DNA from: Armatimonadota bacterium
Lineage (GTDB): Bacteria; Armatimonadota; Chthonomonadetes; Chthonomonadales; CAJBBX01
Reading direction: 5' to 3'
DNA length: 64,000 nucleotides
Assembly: GCA_026392115.1 (NCBI GenBank)
Contig: JAPLCQ010000071.1
Span: forward strand, 1-64,000
How positions within the stretch are numbered: the first letter of the stretch is position 1; each line of letters starts with the position of its first letter. The notes below the pieces were generated by a model. It searched no databases and was not told where the DNA came from. It saw only the letters and a program-made list of their open reading frames with translations. The position numbers and the translations under genes are program-made. This document shows positions 25,801 through 37,567 of this stretch, piece after piece.

Positions 25801-26212
25801 TGAAGAGCCACATGTTGTTGGGGCCCGCATCGGCTCGCGCCACAACGAAGGCCGTGAGGCGCCGCGCCGTCAGCGACGCGCCATTGCCCGCCGAGAGGTA
25901 CTGCCCGCGGGCCGCATCGAACCGGACGGTGCGCAGTCCGGTGGCGGCGTCGACGCGCAACGTCGGCCTGCGCGCAGCGTCCGGCTGAGAGGCGTGGTTG
26001 CCATAGCCGCTCTTGTCGGCCCAGGCGGCCGGCACCGCGTCGCCGGCGTCCCGCGCGTCGAGCCAGAGGACCAGGCGCGGGCCGGTGACGGGCCCTGCGG
26101 CAGGCGTCGGCTTCGGCGCGGCCACGGCGTAGAGCGCAAGCAGGCCGGCCGACACGCAGGCGGCCACGCCGGTGATGCATCGTTTCCGCGTTGATCTATG
26201 GGCGCTCATCAT
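22898..26212 (-). CDS. Hydrazine synthase alpha-like diheme c-type cytochrome with LamG domain
   Basis: The protein has 1104 residues with a signal/anchor at 12-33. Residues about 40-260 look like a concanavalin/LamG lectin domain (LVLWLDARDAGDAVPAAW, DIAELLIYNEAL). Residues about 400-700 are WD40-like PD40 propeller blades (RPDVSFDGRRVLFCFKPHAD, DISPVYAPDGSIRFCTTR, YTPAVLPDGRLLYTRWEY). Two CxxCH haem c sites follow, C878VGCH and C929GSCH, the latter in a DIQPILDRHCGSCH context. This order matches proteins annotated with the hydrazine synthase alpha middle domain. Here the neighbours are glycosidases, so the reaction is unknown: a periplasmic redox role is inferred. Cytochrome maturation genes are not in the window. 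It has a paralog at 30393. Confidence 0.82.
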   Translation of the reverse strand: MMSAHRSTRKRCITGVAACVSAGLLALYAVAAPKPTPAAGPVTGPRLVLWLDARDAGDAVPAAWADKSGYGNHASQPDAARRPTLRVDAATGLRTVRFDAARGQYLSAGNGASLTARRLTAFVVARADAGPNNMWLFSRNSWGPPWSGYGIAVNRDGLHPWTHLGLERDGTTRGAQLQHSGGLGRLCVVELRLDGRRITQSLDGAPGRGVAASAGILANGLPLFIGACPQAGVPTEFLTGDIAELLIYNEALGAEECAQVRGYLAAKYGIAPASGAAASVQPDERIAMTAEDATPETRTLTPTEATEALRRDWLYQAQGAPPLGRASDEIGWARKVAARVASAGARSGLAADVSELNRLAQRVRRFAGPPDGAAARDLYLAIRQVKRRILLRDPAVDFNRLLLVDTPYPQGGEWPHEALHHLGKRASSGGRLLTLDGLHPGGRLARLTPGVGALGRPDVSFDGRRVLFCFKPHADKTYHLYEVGSDGAGLRQLTSGQYDDISPVYAPDGSIRFCTTRANSFVRCGPYIESTVLAKCDANGRGIYLISANNEPDYTPAVLPDGRLLYTRWEYTDKEQIRVQSLWTANPDGTGVSAYWGNQSFWPDMLFEARPIPGSRRVMFAGVGHHDVFSGSIGIVDRAVGLNYPAGLTKVTPDVPWAEVGDGPGERPERAGYHASGRFAAYRSPYPLSPSLFLVSARRSDSPHFGLYLMDVEGNRELITEGAYNILHAMPLRARRRPPAIPDRVAWPGAETEARPVAPGVVFSADVYAGLPNVPRGAARFLRIIQQDSSTFTLGRKSQQPGDTVTQPIMLGGPPLSVTVVDGIKRILGTAPIEADGSVCFSAPPGRALHFQLLDERGLAIQTMRSFANVMPGERRGCVGCHEMHSSAPQAATPAAMARRPRAIDPPPWGAGYTLGYERDIQPILDRHCGSCHQGSGSARAAYDLTLRPGAGIFKEPYVTLVLGKLAHPTGFDWPPVGAAGIAGTLIPAAMPRDAMLKTVAPMTTLSYRSPLVALVMGGKHHGVALDPVSLQKLTAWIDLLCPYRGEPEIRAMADPDPAPFEADRWPILPRMATAPIVKREYMQDAFPSQEERVRAARRGPERR

Positions 26213-26299
26213 GGACTGTCGTTCCTGACCGGTGATCCGGACATCCTGGTCGCAGAAGGCGGCGGCTCAATGGCGGCTTGCCGGGCATCCACACCACCA

Positions 26300-30049
<3,750 letters not shown>

Positions 30050-30392
30050 GAGCCAACCTCCGGCTGACGAACCCCGACGACGCGCCCCGCCACGGCGGCG
30101 GAACGCGAGCGCCGCACTCGGACGGCGCAGGGCGGGTCGCGGCGCGCCGGTCGGCCAACGAACAGGGTCGCCGACCCGGCGAAGGACCCTCGATGAGCAA
30201 GTGCGTCGAGCCCGGTCAAACAGCCGGCCGTGCGCCCTGTCGTAGAGTGTACAACAGATGGGGCGCCGCCGCGGCCGCGGGGCGCGGCGCCGCCCGATCG
30301 GCCGCGCCGGCGGGCAGGAATGCCGGTGCGGCGCGGCTAACCTTGTATGCGTGATGTCGGCTCTGACGGGTCGGCGCGGATGGAGGCAGGCC
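30050..30392. promoter_or_regulatory. Divergent control region between the kinase and second cytochrome
   Basis: This 343-bp gap has no supported gene. On the minus strand TACACT (30246-30251) is a -10-like box for the kinase, about 200 bases from its ATG. On the plus strand, GGAGG at 30382-30386 is the ribosome site of the cytochrome. One gap serving both genes suggests shared control; no clear operator was found. Confidence 0.5.
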
Positions 30393-33300
30393 ATGCATCT
30401 CCCTTGGGATCGGTTCACCGGCAAGCGGGCGCTCGGGGCGCTTGCGCTCTGCGGGGCCTTCGGGCTCACGTGGGCCGCCGTGCGGGGCGCGCCGGAGATG
30501 GTGAGCCTCTACGCCCACGCGCCCAACGTGGTCCGCTTCTCGGCCAGGCAGGCGCGCTTTGTGCGTCTCGAAGTGCGCCACGCGGCCGGCGGGCAGGCGT
30601 GCATCGATGAGCTGGAGGTCTATGCCGAGGGCGGCTCGGAGAACCTGGCGCCTGCCGCCCGCGGCGCGAAGGCCACCGCATCATCGTGCCTCCCCGGCTT
30701 TGCCATCCACCGCATCCGCAACCTGAACGACGGCCTCTACGGCAACCGCCACAGCTGGATCGCCGCCACGTCGGAGCCCGGCGAGTGGGCGCAGATCGAG
30801 CTCGCCGCGCCCGCCAACGTGGACCGCGTCGTCTACTCCCGCGACCGCCAGGGCGAGTACGCCGACCGCGTGGCGGACGACTTCCGCGTGCTCACCTCCA
30901 TGGACGGCAAGACCTGGGAGACCGCCGCCGAAGTCACCGGTCGCGTGGTGGCCGTGAACACCTCGGCGCCCTCCGTCACCGCGCCGTTCGGCCAGCAGCA
31001 CGCCCGCTACGTGCGCCTCTGCGTGCTGGGCACCTCGGACGGCGCGCCGCCCGCGCTGGATGAGGTGCAGGTCTACGGCAAGGAGCCGGAGCTGGACCTG
31101 GCCTCGAAACCGGCGGGCGGCTCCGTCACGGTCTCATCTACATCCGCCGGCAGCGCGGCGGCGCTGAACGACGGCCGCTACGGCCCGGACGCGGGCTGGC
31201 GGGCGGCGCGGGCCGAGCGGCAGTGGGTGCAGGTGAACCTGCCCGGCCGCGTGGAGGTGAACCGCCTCGTCTTCTCGCGTGACCGCACCGGCTCGCGGCG
31301 CGACGGCGCCCCGGCGGTGTACGAGGTCGGCATCTCGCTGGACGGCCGCCGCTGGAAGACCGTCGTGCGTTGGGGCCAGCCGCCGGTGGCGTGGCCCGCG
31401 CCCGGCCCGAGTATCGCAGGCGGACCGGACAGCGCCCTCCTGAGCGCCTACGTGGGCGAGGAGTTGGCGTCGCTGAAGGCCTACGGTCGCGCGGACTGCG
31501 ACCCGGGCCTCACCGAGTACGTCCGCGTCTGGCAGTACCCCGAGCACGTCGCCGAGGATGTTCTGCCCCTGCCGGAGCTGCCGTCGGCGCCCGACCTGGC
31601 CGCACCGGCGCCGGCGGGCGCATGGTCGCGGGCCAGCCGGGGTCTCGTCCGCGCCGCCTTCTACGCACCGTTTTCTGTGGGACCCATGGTTGAGCAGAGC
31701 GTCTGGGCCGGTCGCTCGGGGACGTCGGTCTACCTGAGCGTGCAGGCCAACCGGATGCTCAGCGGCCATGTGGCGGTGCTCTCCTCCGGCGATTGGTCCG
31801 GATGCGGCGTGCTGGCCATGGAGGGGCGGGGCCTTCGCTTCCGGCGCTACGCGTACCGACCCGACGGCGCGCTGGCCGTCAGCGACGACCAGGCCGTCGA
31901 GGGCCGCGTGGACGCCGATGCCGGTGTGGTGACGGCCAGGCTGCCGGCGAGCTGGTTCCCCGGCCTCGCCAACTACGGCCTCCGTGTGGGGCTGGGCCTG
32001 GGCGGCAAGCACGCCTCGCCCGTGGGAAGGCCCGTGCTCTTCGAGTGCTCCGACCTGGGCGTGGCGCAGGCGGGGACGCCGGTGGCCGACATCGTCGCCT
32101 ATCGCCTCTCCCTGGCCGCCGGCTCCGCGCCGCGCACCGTCTCGCTCTCCGCCCACGGCGCGACGCGCAGCGTGACGCTGCAGCCCGGCCGCACGGTCGG
32201 CATCGCTCTGCCCACCCGCCGGGGTCCGCTGGGCCCCGAGGCAACGGTTACGGTGCGGGACGGCGCGGCGGCATGGCAGGCCCACGCTTTCCGGTACGAT
32301 GCCTCGGAGCAGGCGCTGGAGCAGTTGGCCGGGCTCGTGGCGCGCCTTGAGGCGCAGGGCGTCGGCGCCGCGACCGAGCGCGCCGAACTGACGCGGCTGC
32401 GGTCCGACCAGTCCGCGCGCCTGGCGGTCTCTCCGGACGCGCGAACGGAGCGGCAGGCCTTCCTGGCCGCCCGCACCACCAAGCGCAGGGCCTTCATGCG
32501 GCTACCGGAGATGGCCGCGGCCGAGCGAATCCTCTGCGTCCGGCGCCACCCCTTCGCGCCCAGCCACAACTACAGCGACCTGCTCGACAACACCGGCGCG
32601 CCGGGCGGCAGCCTTGAGGTGGTCGAGATCCCCCGGATCGGCGGACGGTTGGAGCCCGAGGCGGCAGGGACGAGGCGTCTCTTCGACGCGGGCCAGGGCG
32701 TCATCCGCGACCCCGCGGCCGACTTCGCCGCCCGCACGGTCACCTTCGCCTGGCGCAAGACGCTCTCCGACCCGTTCCACCTCATGAGCGTGGGCGCCGA
32801 CGGCTCCGGCCTAAAGCAGATCACCGACGGGCCGTTCCATGACTTCTATCCGACGCCCATGCCCGACGGCGACCTGGCCTTCGTCAGCACCCGCTGCCGC
32901 GCCCGGTACCTCTGCTGGCGTCCGCAGGCCTACGTCCTCTTCAAGCGGCGGAAGGCCGGGGCCATCGCTCCGCTCTCCTACGCCAACCTGAGCGAGTGGG
33001 CGCCCAGCATCATGCAGGACGGCCGCCTGCTCTGGACCCGCTCGGAGTACCAGGACAAGGGCGCCGACTTCAACCACACCCTCTGGTCGATCCGCCCCGA
33101 CGGCACGGACTGCGACCTGGTCTTCGGCAACAGCATCATCCAGCCCAACGGCTACGTGGGCGGCCGCGAGATGCCCGGCGGCGGGAGCCTCTGCTGCACG
33201 CTGATCAGCCACTTCGGCGACCTGAATGGCCCCATCGCGCTGATCGACCTCTCCAAGGACAAGTCCGACGCGTCGGCCATCCGCAGCATCACGCCCGAGG

Positions 33301-34406
33301 TGCCCTGGCCCGGCTCGCCGCCCGGCGAGGAGTGCTTCCGCGATCCCTACCCGATCAGCCGCGACGTGCTGCTCGTCTCCCACGCGCCCGACCGGAAGTT
33401 CGGCGTCTATGCCATCGACCGCTTCGGCAACCGCGAGCTGCTCTACGCCGACCCATCGATCTCGGTTATGAGCCCCACGGCCCTGCGGCCGATGCGCCCG
33501 CCGGTCAGCCCGGCGGCGGTGGCCCGAACCGGCTCCGACGACGCCGAGCTCTTCGTGGCCGATGTCTACAAAGGCCTCGAAGGAAGCGTCAAGCGCGGTT
33601 CAGTGAAGTGGATTCGCGTGAGCCAGGAGGTGCGGGCCGACCTTGAGCAGCTTTCGCCGGGCCGGTACCGCGACGACCACCCGGACTTCACGGACTGGTA
33701 CGCCACGCCGATCCACCTGGTGAACGGCCCCTACGGATGGCCCAGCTATGTGGCCAAGGCCTCCTGGGGCCTGGCGCCCGTGGCCCCGGACGGCTCGGCC
33801 CGGTTCCGCGTTCCCGGCGGCAAGATGCTCTACTTCTCGGCGCTCGATGCCAACTTCAACGAGGTCCAGCGCATGCGGAGCATCGTCCAGTTGGCTCCCG
33901 GCGAGCGGAGGAGCTGCATCGGATGCCACGAGTCGCGCACCAAGTCGCCCACGCGGGGCGTCCGGCCCACCAGTGTGCGGCTGGCGCAGGTCCAACGCGC
34001 ATCGTGGGAGGGGGCGCCCTTCTCCTACGAGCGCGTCGTGCAGCCGGTGCTGGACAAGCACTGCGTCAGTTGCCACAACAGCGCCTCGGGCGACGGCCTC
34101 GACCTCTCCGGCACATTGGCCGAGGACCGCGTTCCCGAGTCGTACCGTACCATCATCTCGCAGGGTCTCGTCCACTACCACGACTGGAGCTACAACCCCG
34201 GCGGCAACGAGAAGGCGGCGCCGCTCACCTTCGGCTCGGTGCGCAGCAAGCTCGTGAAGCTGGTCGACTCGGGCCACCAGGGCGTGCGCCTGAGCCGCGA
34301 CGAGACGTTGCGGCTGAAGGCGTGGATCGACCTGAACTGCCCCCTCTGGCCCGACTACATCCACCGGCCGGAGCGCCCCATCGGCGGCCGGGTGGCGGGC
34401 CGGTAG
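30393..34406 (+). CDS. Hydrazine synthase alpha-like diheme c-type cytochrome with discoidin domains
   Basis: The protein has 1337 residues with a hydrophobic signal (13-30). Two F5/8-type discoidin domains follow (about 45-235 and 235-360, e.g. ARFVRLEVRHAAGGQACIDELEVYAE), then a beta-rich linker and a PD40-type propeller (about 790-1090; FYPTPMPDGDLAFVSTRCRA, APSIMQDGRLLWTRSEY). C-terminally there are two CxxCH haem sites, C1175IGCH and C1224VSCH (VVQPVLDKHCVSCHNS). The 49-residue haem spacing is close to the 51 of the paralog at 22898, but the N-terminal binding domains differ, implying a shared redox core on different anchors. I chose ATG 30393 with GGAGG six bases upstream rather than ATG 30258. 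Confidence 0.82.
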   Translation: MHLPWDRFTGKRALGALALCGAFGLTWAAVRGAPEMVSLYAHAPNVVRFSARQARFVRLEVRHAAGGQACIDELEVYAEGGSENLAPAARGAKATASSCLPGFAIHRIRNLNDGLYGNRHSWIAATSEPGEWAQIELAAPANVDRVVYSRDRQGEYADRVADDFRVLTSMDGKTWETAAEVTGRVVAVNTSAPSVTAPFGQQHARYVRLCVLGTSDGAPPALDEVQVYGKEPELDLASKPAGGSVTVSSTSAGSAAALNDGRYGPDAGWRAARAERQWVQVNLPGRVEVNRLVFSRDRTGSRRDGAPAVYEVGISLDGRRWKTVVRWGQPPVAWPAPGPSIAGGPDSALLSAYVGEELASLKAYGRADCDPGLTEYVRVWQYPEHVAEDVLPLPELPSAPDLAAPAPAGAWSRASRGLVRAAFYAPFSVGPMVEQSVWAGRSGTSVYLSVQANRMLSGHVAVLSSGDWSGCGVLAMEGRGLRFRRYAYRPDGALAVSDDQAVEGRVDADAGVVTARLPASWFPGLANYGLRVGLGLGGKHASPVGRPVLFECSDLGVAQAGTPVADIVAYRLSLAAGSAPRTVSLSAHGATRSVTLQPGRTVGIALPTRRGPLGPEATVTVRDGAAAWQAHAFRYDASEQALEQLAGLVARLEAQGVGAATERAELTRLRSDQSARLAVSPDARTERQAFLAARTTKRRAFMRLPEMAAAERILCVRRHPFAPSHNYSDLLDNTGAPGGSLEVVEIPRIGGRLEPEAAGTRRLFDAGQGVIRDPAADFAARTVTFAWRKTLSDPFHLMSVGADGSGLKQITDGPFHDFYPTPMPDGDLAFVSTRCRARYLCWRPQAYVLFKRRKAGAIAPLSYANLSEWAPSIMQDGRLLWTRSEYQDKGADFNHTLWSIRPDGTDCDLVFGNSIIQPNGYVGGREMPGGGSLCCTLISHFGDLNGPIALIDLSKDKSDASAIRSITPEVPWPGSPPGEECFRDPYPISRDVLLVSHAPDRKFGVYAIDRFGNRELLYADPSISVMSPTALRPMRPPVSPAAVARTGSDDAELFVADVYKGLEGSVKRGSVKWIRVSQEVRADLEQLSPGRYRDDHPDFTDWYATPIHLVNGPYGWPSYVAKASWGLAPVAPDGSARFRVPGGKMLYFSALDANFNEVQRMRSIVQLAPGERRSCIGCHESRTKSPTRGVRPTSVRLAQVQRASWEGAPFSYERVVQPVLDKHCVSCHNSASGDGLDLSGTLAEDRVPESYRTIISQGLVHYHDWSYNPGGNEKAAPLTFGSVRSKLVKLVDSGHQGVRLSRDETLRLKAWIDLNCPLWPDYIHRPERPIGGRVAGR

Positions 34407-34419
34407 CCGGGCCCGGCCC
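34397..34419 (+). terminator. Possible terminator hairpin over the cytochrome stop codon
   Basis: GGGCCGG (34397-34403) pairs with CCGGCCC (34413-34419) across a 9-base loop that includes the TAG stop. It is stable but has no T tract. Confidence 0.4.
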
Positions 34420-34433
34420 AGAGTCTCGTGGAG

Positions 34434-34458
34434 TATACTAACCGCTCATTCAAATGAG
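34434..34458 (+). promoter_or_regulatory. murA promoter with palindrome near the start site
   Basis: A TATACT -10 box (34434-34439) is followed at about the expected transcript start by a 14-bp palindrome, CTCATT-CA-AATGAG (34445-34458). It could be a repressor site or a 5' stabilising hairpin. The -35 region is not recognisable. Confidence 0.5.
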
Positions 34459-34494
34459 GGGCCGGCCGACGCGGCGGTCCTTGGAGGTGGCGGA

Positions 34495-35757
34495 TTGGAC
34501 AAGCTGATCGTCGGCGGTGGCAGCCGGCTGGAGGGCGTTGTGACCGCGGGCGGAAGCAAGAACGCGGCGCTGGCGCTCATGGCGGGAGCTGTTCTGGCCG
34601 ACGGCGTCGTGACGCTGCGCAACGTGCCGCGCATCGGCGACATCAAGACGATGGTGGAGCTGCTGAACGGCCTGGGCGCCGTGACGCGCTGGGCGGACGA
34701 CCACACCGTCACCATCGACGCATCAGAGATTCACAACCTGGAGGCGCCCTACGAGCTCGTGCGCAAAATGCGCGCCTCCTTCTGCGTGCTGGGTCCGCTC
34801 CTGGCGCGCTTCGGCTTCGCCCGAGTGCCCGTACCGGGCGGCTGCGACATCGGGGCCAGGCCCGTCAACTTCCATGTGGAAGGCCTCCGCAAGCTGGGCG
34901 CCGACCTCCACGTGGAGCACGGCATCTACTCCGCCGAGTGCGAGAAGCTCATCGGAGCGCCCATCTATCTCGACTTCCCGAGCGCCGGCGCCACGCAGCA
35001 CCTGATGACCGCGGCCGTGCTGGCCAGGGGCGTCACGGTCATCGAGAACTGCGCCACCGAGCCCGAGGTCGCCGCGCTGGCCGCGTTCCTCATCTCGCTG
35101 GGCGCCAGGGTGGAGGGCGCGGGAACGACCACACTCACCGTCGAAGGCGTGGAGCGGCTGGGCGGCGGCGAGTGCGAGGTGATCCCCGACCGGCTCGAGG
35201 CCGGCACCATGGCCATCGGCGCCGCGATCACCAACGGCGACGTGGTCATCGAGCGGGCCAGGCCGGACCAGATGCGGGCCACCATCACCAAGCTCCGCGA
35301 GGCAGGCGTCGATGTGGCGGTGGACGGAACCTCCATCCGCGTCAGCAGCAAGGGCCGCCCCAAGGCCATTGAGATCAAGACCAACCCGCATCCGGGCTTC
35401 CCGACCGACATGCAGCAGCTCTTCGCGGCGCTCCTCTGCACGGCCGACGGCACCTCCGTCATCACCGAGAACATCTACGAGAGCCGCTTCCGCTACGTCA
35501 ACGAGCTGAACCGCATGGGCGGCGACATTCGGGTGGGAGGCCGTTCGGCGGTCATCACCGGCGTGCCCATGCTCACCAGCGCGCCCGTGACGGCCACCGA
35601 CCTCCGCGCCGGGGCCGCGCTCATCTGCGCCGCGCTGGCGGCCGACGGCGAGACGGAGCTCTCCGGCCTGGAGCACATCGACCGCGGGTACGAAGACATC
35701 GTGGGTAAGTTCACGGGCCTGGGCGCCCGGATTCGGCGCGAGCCGGAACCCGACTAG
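34495..35757 (+). CDS. murA: UDP-N-acetylglucosamine 1-carboxyvinyltransferase
   Basis: The protein has 420 residues, full length for MurA. It transfers enolpyruvate from PEP to UDP-GlcNAc, the first committed cytoplasmic step of peptidoglycan synthesis. Visible motifs are GGSKNAALALMAGAVLADG (UDP-GlcNAc site, from about 16), the fosfomycin-target cysteine C117 in PGGCDIGARPVNFH, and NPHPGFPTDMQ (about 300), which carries the catalytic Asp. Translation starts at a TTG with GGAGG seven bases upstream; no in-frame ATG fits the conserved N-terminus. It is followed 78 bp later by mreB, so peptidoglycan precursor supply and rod-shape control are grouped. Confidence 0.96.
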   Translation: MDKLIVGGGSRLEGVVTAGGSKNAALALMAGAVLADGVVTLRNVPRIGDIKTMVELLNGLGAVTRWADDHTVTIDASEIHNLEAPYELVRKMRASFCVLGPLLARFGFARVPVPGGCDIGARPVNFHVEGLRKLGADLHVEHGIYSAECEKLIGAPIYLDFPSAGATQHLMTAAVLARGVTVIENCATEPEVAALAAFLISLGARVEGAGTTTLTVEGVERLGGGECEVIPDRLEAGTMAIGAAITNGDVVIERARPDQMRATITKLREAGVDVAVDGTSIRVSSKGRPKAIEIKTNPHPGFPTDMQQLFAALLCTADGTSVITENIYESRFRYVNELNRMGGDIRVGGRSAVITGVPMLTSAPVTATDLRAGAALICAALAADGETELSGLEHIDRGYEDIVGKFTGLGARIRREPEPD

Positions 35758-35835
35758 CCGCCCACCGCCACGTGCAAGCGGCTCCAGCCGGAGCCGTGGG
35801 CGCCGCGGGGGCGTCCTGAAAGGTCATTTGGATCC

Positions 35836-36858
35836 GTGTTCTCACTCATTCCAGAACTAGGCATCGACCTGGGGACGGCGAATATCCTCGTCTACCAGCG
35901 CGGTCGCGGCATCGTGCTGAACGAGCCCTCCGTGGTGGCCATCAACCAGACCACGAAGAAGGTGCTGGCCGTCGGCGAGGAGGCGCGGCTCATGCTGGGT
36001 CGCACGCCCGGCAACATCGTGGCCATCCGCCCCATGAGCGAGGGCGTCATCGCGGACTACACCACGACGACGCGCATGCTGGAGCATCTGATCCGCAAGG
36101 TGGTTGGGCGCAAGCGCCTCTTCAAGCCCCGCGTGCTGGTATGCGTGCCCTCCGGCGTCACGGACGTGGAGCGGCGCGCCGTGAAGCAGGCGGCCAAAGA
36201 GGCGGGCGCCGGCGAGGCCTACACCATCGAGGAGCCGATGGCGGCCGCCATCGGCGCGGGACTGCCCATCGCCAGCCCGGGCGGCAACATGGTCGTCGAC
36301 ATCGGGGGAGGCACCAGCGACATCGCGGTCATCTCCCTCGACGGCATCGTTATCTCGCAGAGCCTGCGCGTGGGCGGCAACCGCATGGACGAGGTCATCA
36401 TCCGGCACATCCGCGCCAACCACAACCTCTGGGTGGGCGACCGCTCCGCCGAAGAGATCAAGATGAAGATCGGCTCGGCCTACCCGATGGAAACCGAAAT
36501 GACCATGCCCGTGCGCGGTCGCGATCTGGTGGCGGGCCTGCCGCGCACCATCACCGTGGCGTCCGAGGAGATCCGCGAGGCCCTCTCCGAACCGGTGACG
36601 CAGATCGTCGAAAAGGTCCGCGCCGTCCTGGAGCAGACCCCGCCGGAGCTTTCGGCCGACATCATCGAGCGCGGCGTATGGCTCACCGGAGGGGGCGCGC
36701 TGCTGCGGGGGCTGGACAAGCTCCTGTCGGCCGCCACCGATATCCCCGTCTACGTGGCCGAAGACCCCCTCTCCTGCGTGGCGACCGGCACCGGCCGCGC
36801 ACTTGAGGAGTTGGAGGCGATCCGGCAGAGCGACGCCCGGCAGGTCGTGTCGGGATGA
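35836..36858 (+). CDS. mreB: Rod shape-determining protein MreB
   Basis: The protein has 340 residues. The actin-like signatures are IGIDLGTANILVY-type phosphate loop 1 (about 8-20), VVDIGGGTSDIAVISL phosphate loop 2 (about 155-170), the connecting ERRAVKQAAKEAGA helix, and GVWLTGGGALLRGLDKL near 275-292. MreB filaments at the inner membrane steer lateral wall synthesis, so the cell is probably rod-shaped. The GTG start at 35836 gives the family's usual MFSL start. Its TGA stop overlaps the ATG of the SLH protein (ATGA), a notable coupling because mreC/mreD are not next to it. Confidence 0.96.
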   Translation: MFSLIPELGIDLGTANILVYQRGRGIVLNEPSVVAINQTTKKVLAVGEEARLMLGRTPGNIVAIRPMSEGVIADYTTTTRMLEHLIRKVVGRKRLFKPRVLVCVPSGVTDVERRAVKQAAKEAGAGEAYTIEEPMAAAIGAGLPIASPGGNMVVDIGGGTSDIAVISLDGIVISQSLRVGGNRMDEVIIRHIRANHNLWVGDRSAEEIKMKIGSAYPMETEMTMPVRGRDLVAGLPRTITVASEEIREALSEPVTQIVEKVRAVLEQTPPELSADIIERGVWLTGGGALLRGLDKLLSAATDIPVYVAEDPLSCVATGTGRALEELEAIRQSDARQVVSG

Positions 36859-37523
36859 CCGCATCGCGGCGGGTTCTGGTTCTCCTCGCGGCCCTGGCTC
36901 CGCTTCCGGTCGCCGCGCAGCGCGACGTGCCCGCCGGACACTGGGCAGCCGAGCCGGTGGCCGCCATGGTGCGCCTGGGTGTCATGCCCCTCACCGGCGG
37001 CAGGTTCGGCGGCTCCGCCAAGGTGACCCGCGCTCAGATGGTGGGCATCGTCGCCCGCATGGCGCGTTCGCTGGAGGCCGGCAAGTGGGCCGGCGAGACG
37101 CCGCAGCAGCCCTCCGCGGGTAAGGTCGACAAGAGTCCGCTCAAGGGACCGGTCACCCGTTATGACCTGGCCGCGGCAGCCTACCGCATCGGCGTCTTCA
37201 CGGCCCGCGCCCTGCCGCCCTTCGCCGGCAAGGCCACCAACGTCTCCGAGGCCCTGGTCCGGGCGCCGATGCCCGCCAAGCCCGCCGCGGGCCCGCTCCG
37301 CGCCGAGCTGGCATTCCTTGTGAGCAACCGGTTTGTGCATAAGGGTTCGCCGCTCCTGAAGGCCGACACCCAACCGCTGACCGGCCTCGAAGCCGCCCGC
37401 GCCTTCGCGGAGATGATCGGCGGCCTCAACGCGCGCCGCACCGATGAGCCGGAGAAGCGCATCCAGTTGGAGCGGCCCGGCGGCGACGCGCACACCCACG
37501 AACAGGACAAACCCAAGCCGTAG
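36855..37523 (+). CDS. S-layer homology (SLH) domain protein
   Basis: The protein has 222 residues with a signal peptide (1-21, VAA-QR). The first mature residues, DVPAGHWAAEPVAAMVRLGV and then KVTRAQMVGIVARM, fit one SLH domain, which binds peptidoglycan-linked wall polymers. Later segments (PLTGLEAARAFAEMIGG near 178) look like degenerate SLH repeats; a full set of three is not clear. The tail is rich in charged residues and proline. Its start overlaps the mreB stop, so it is made with MreB and may link wall growth to an S-layer or outer envelope anchor. This is inference from position and domain. Confidence 0.75.
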   Translation: MTASRRVLVLLAALAPLPVAAQRDVPAGHWAAEPVAAMVRLGVMPLTGGRFGGSAKVTRAQMVGIVARMARSLEAGKWAGETPQQPSAGKVDKSPLKGPVTRYDLAAAAYRIGVFTARALPPFAGKATNVSEALVRAPMPAKPAAGPLRAELAFLVSNRFVHKGSPLLKADTQPLTGLEAARAFAEMIGGLNARRTDEPEKRIQLERPGGDAHTHEQDKPKP

Positions 37524-37567
37524 CCTATCTGGGCGGGCGCGGTTCGCCAGGGAGGAGAGTGCCGGCC

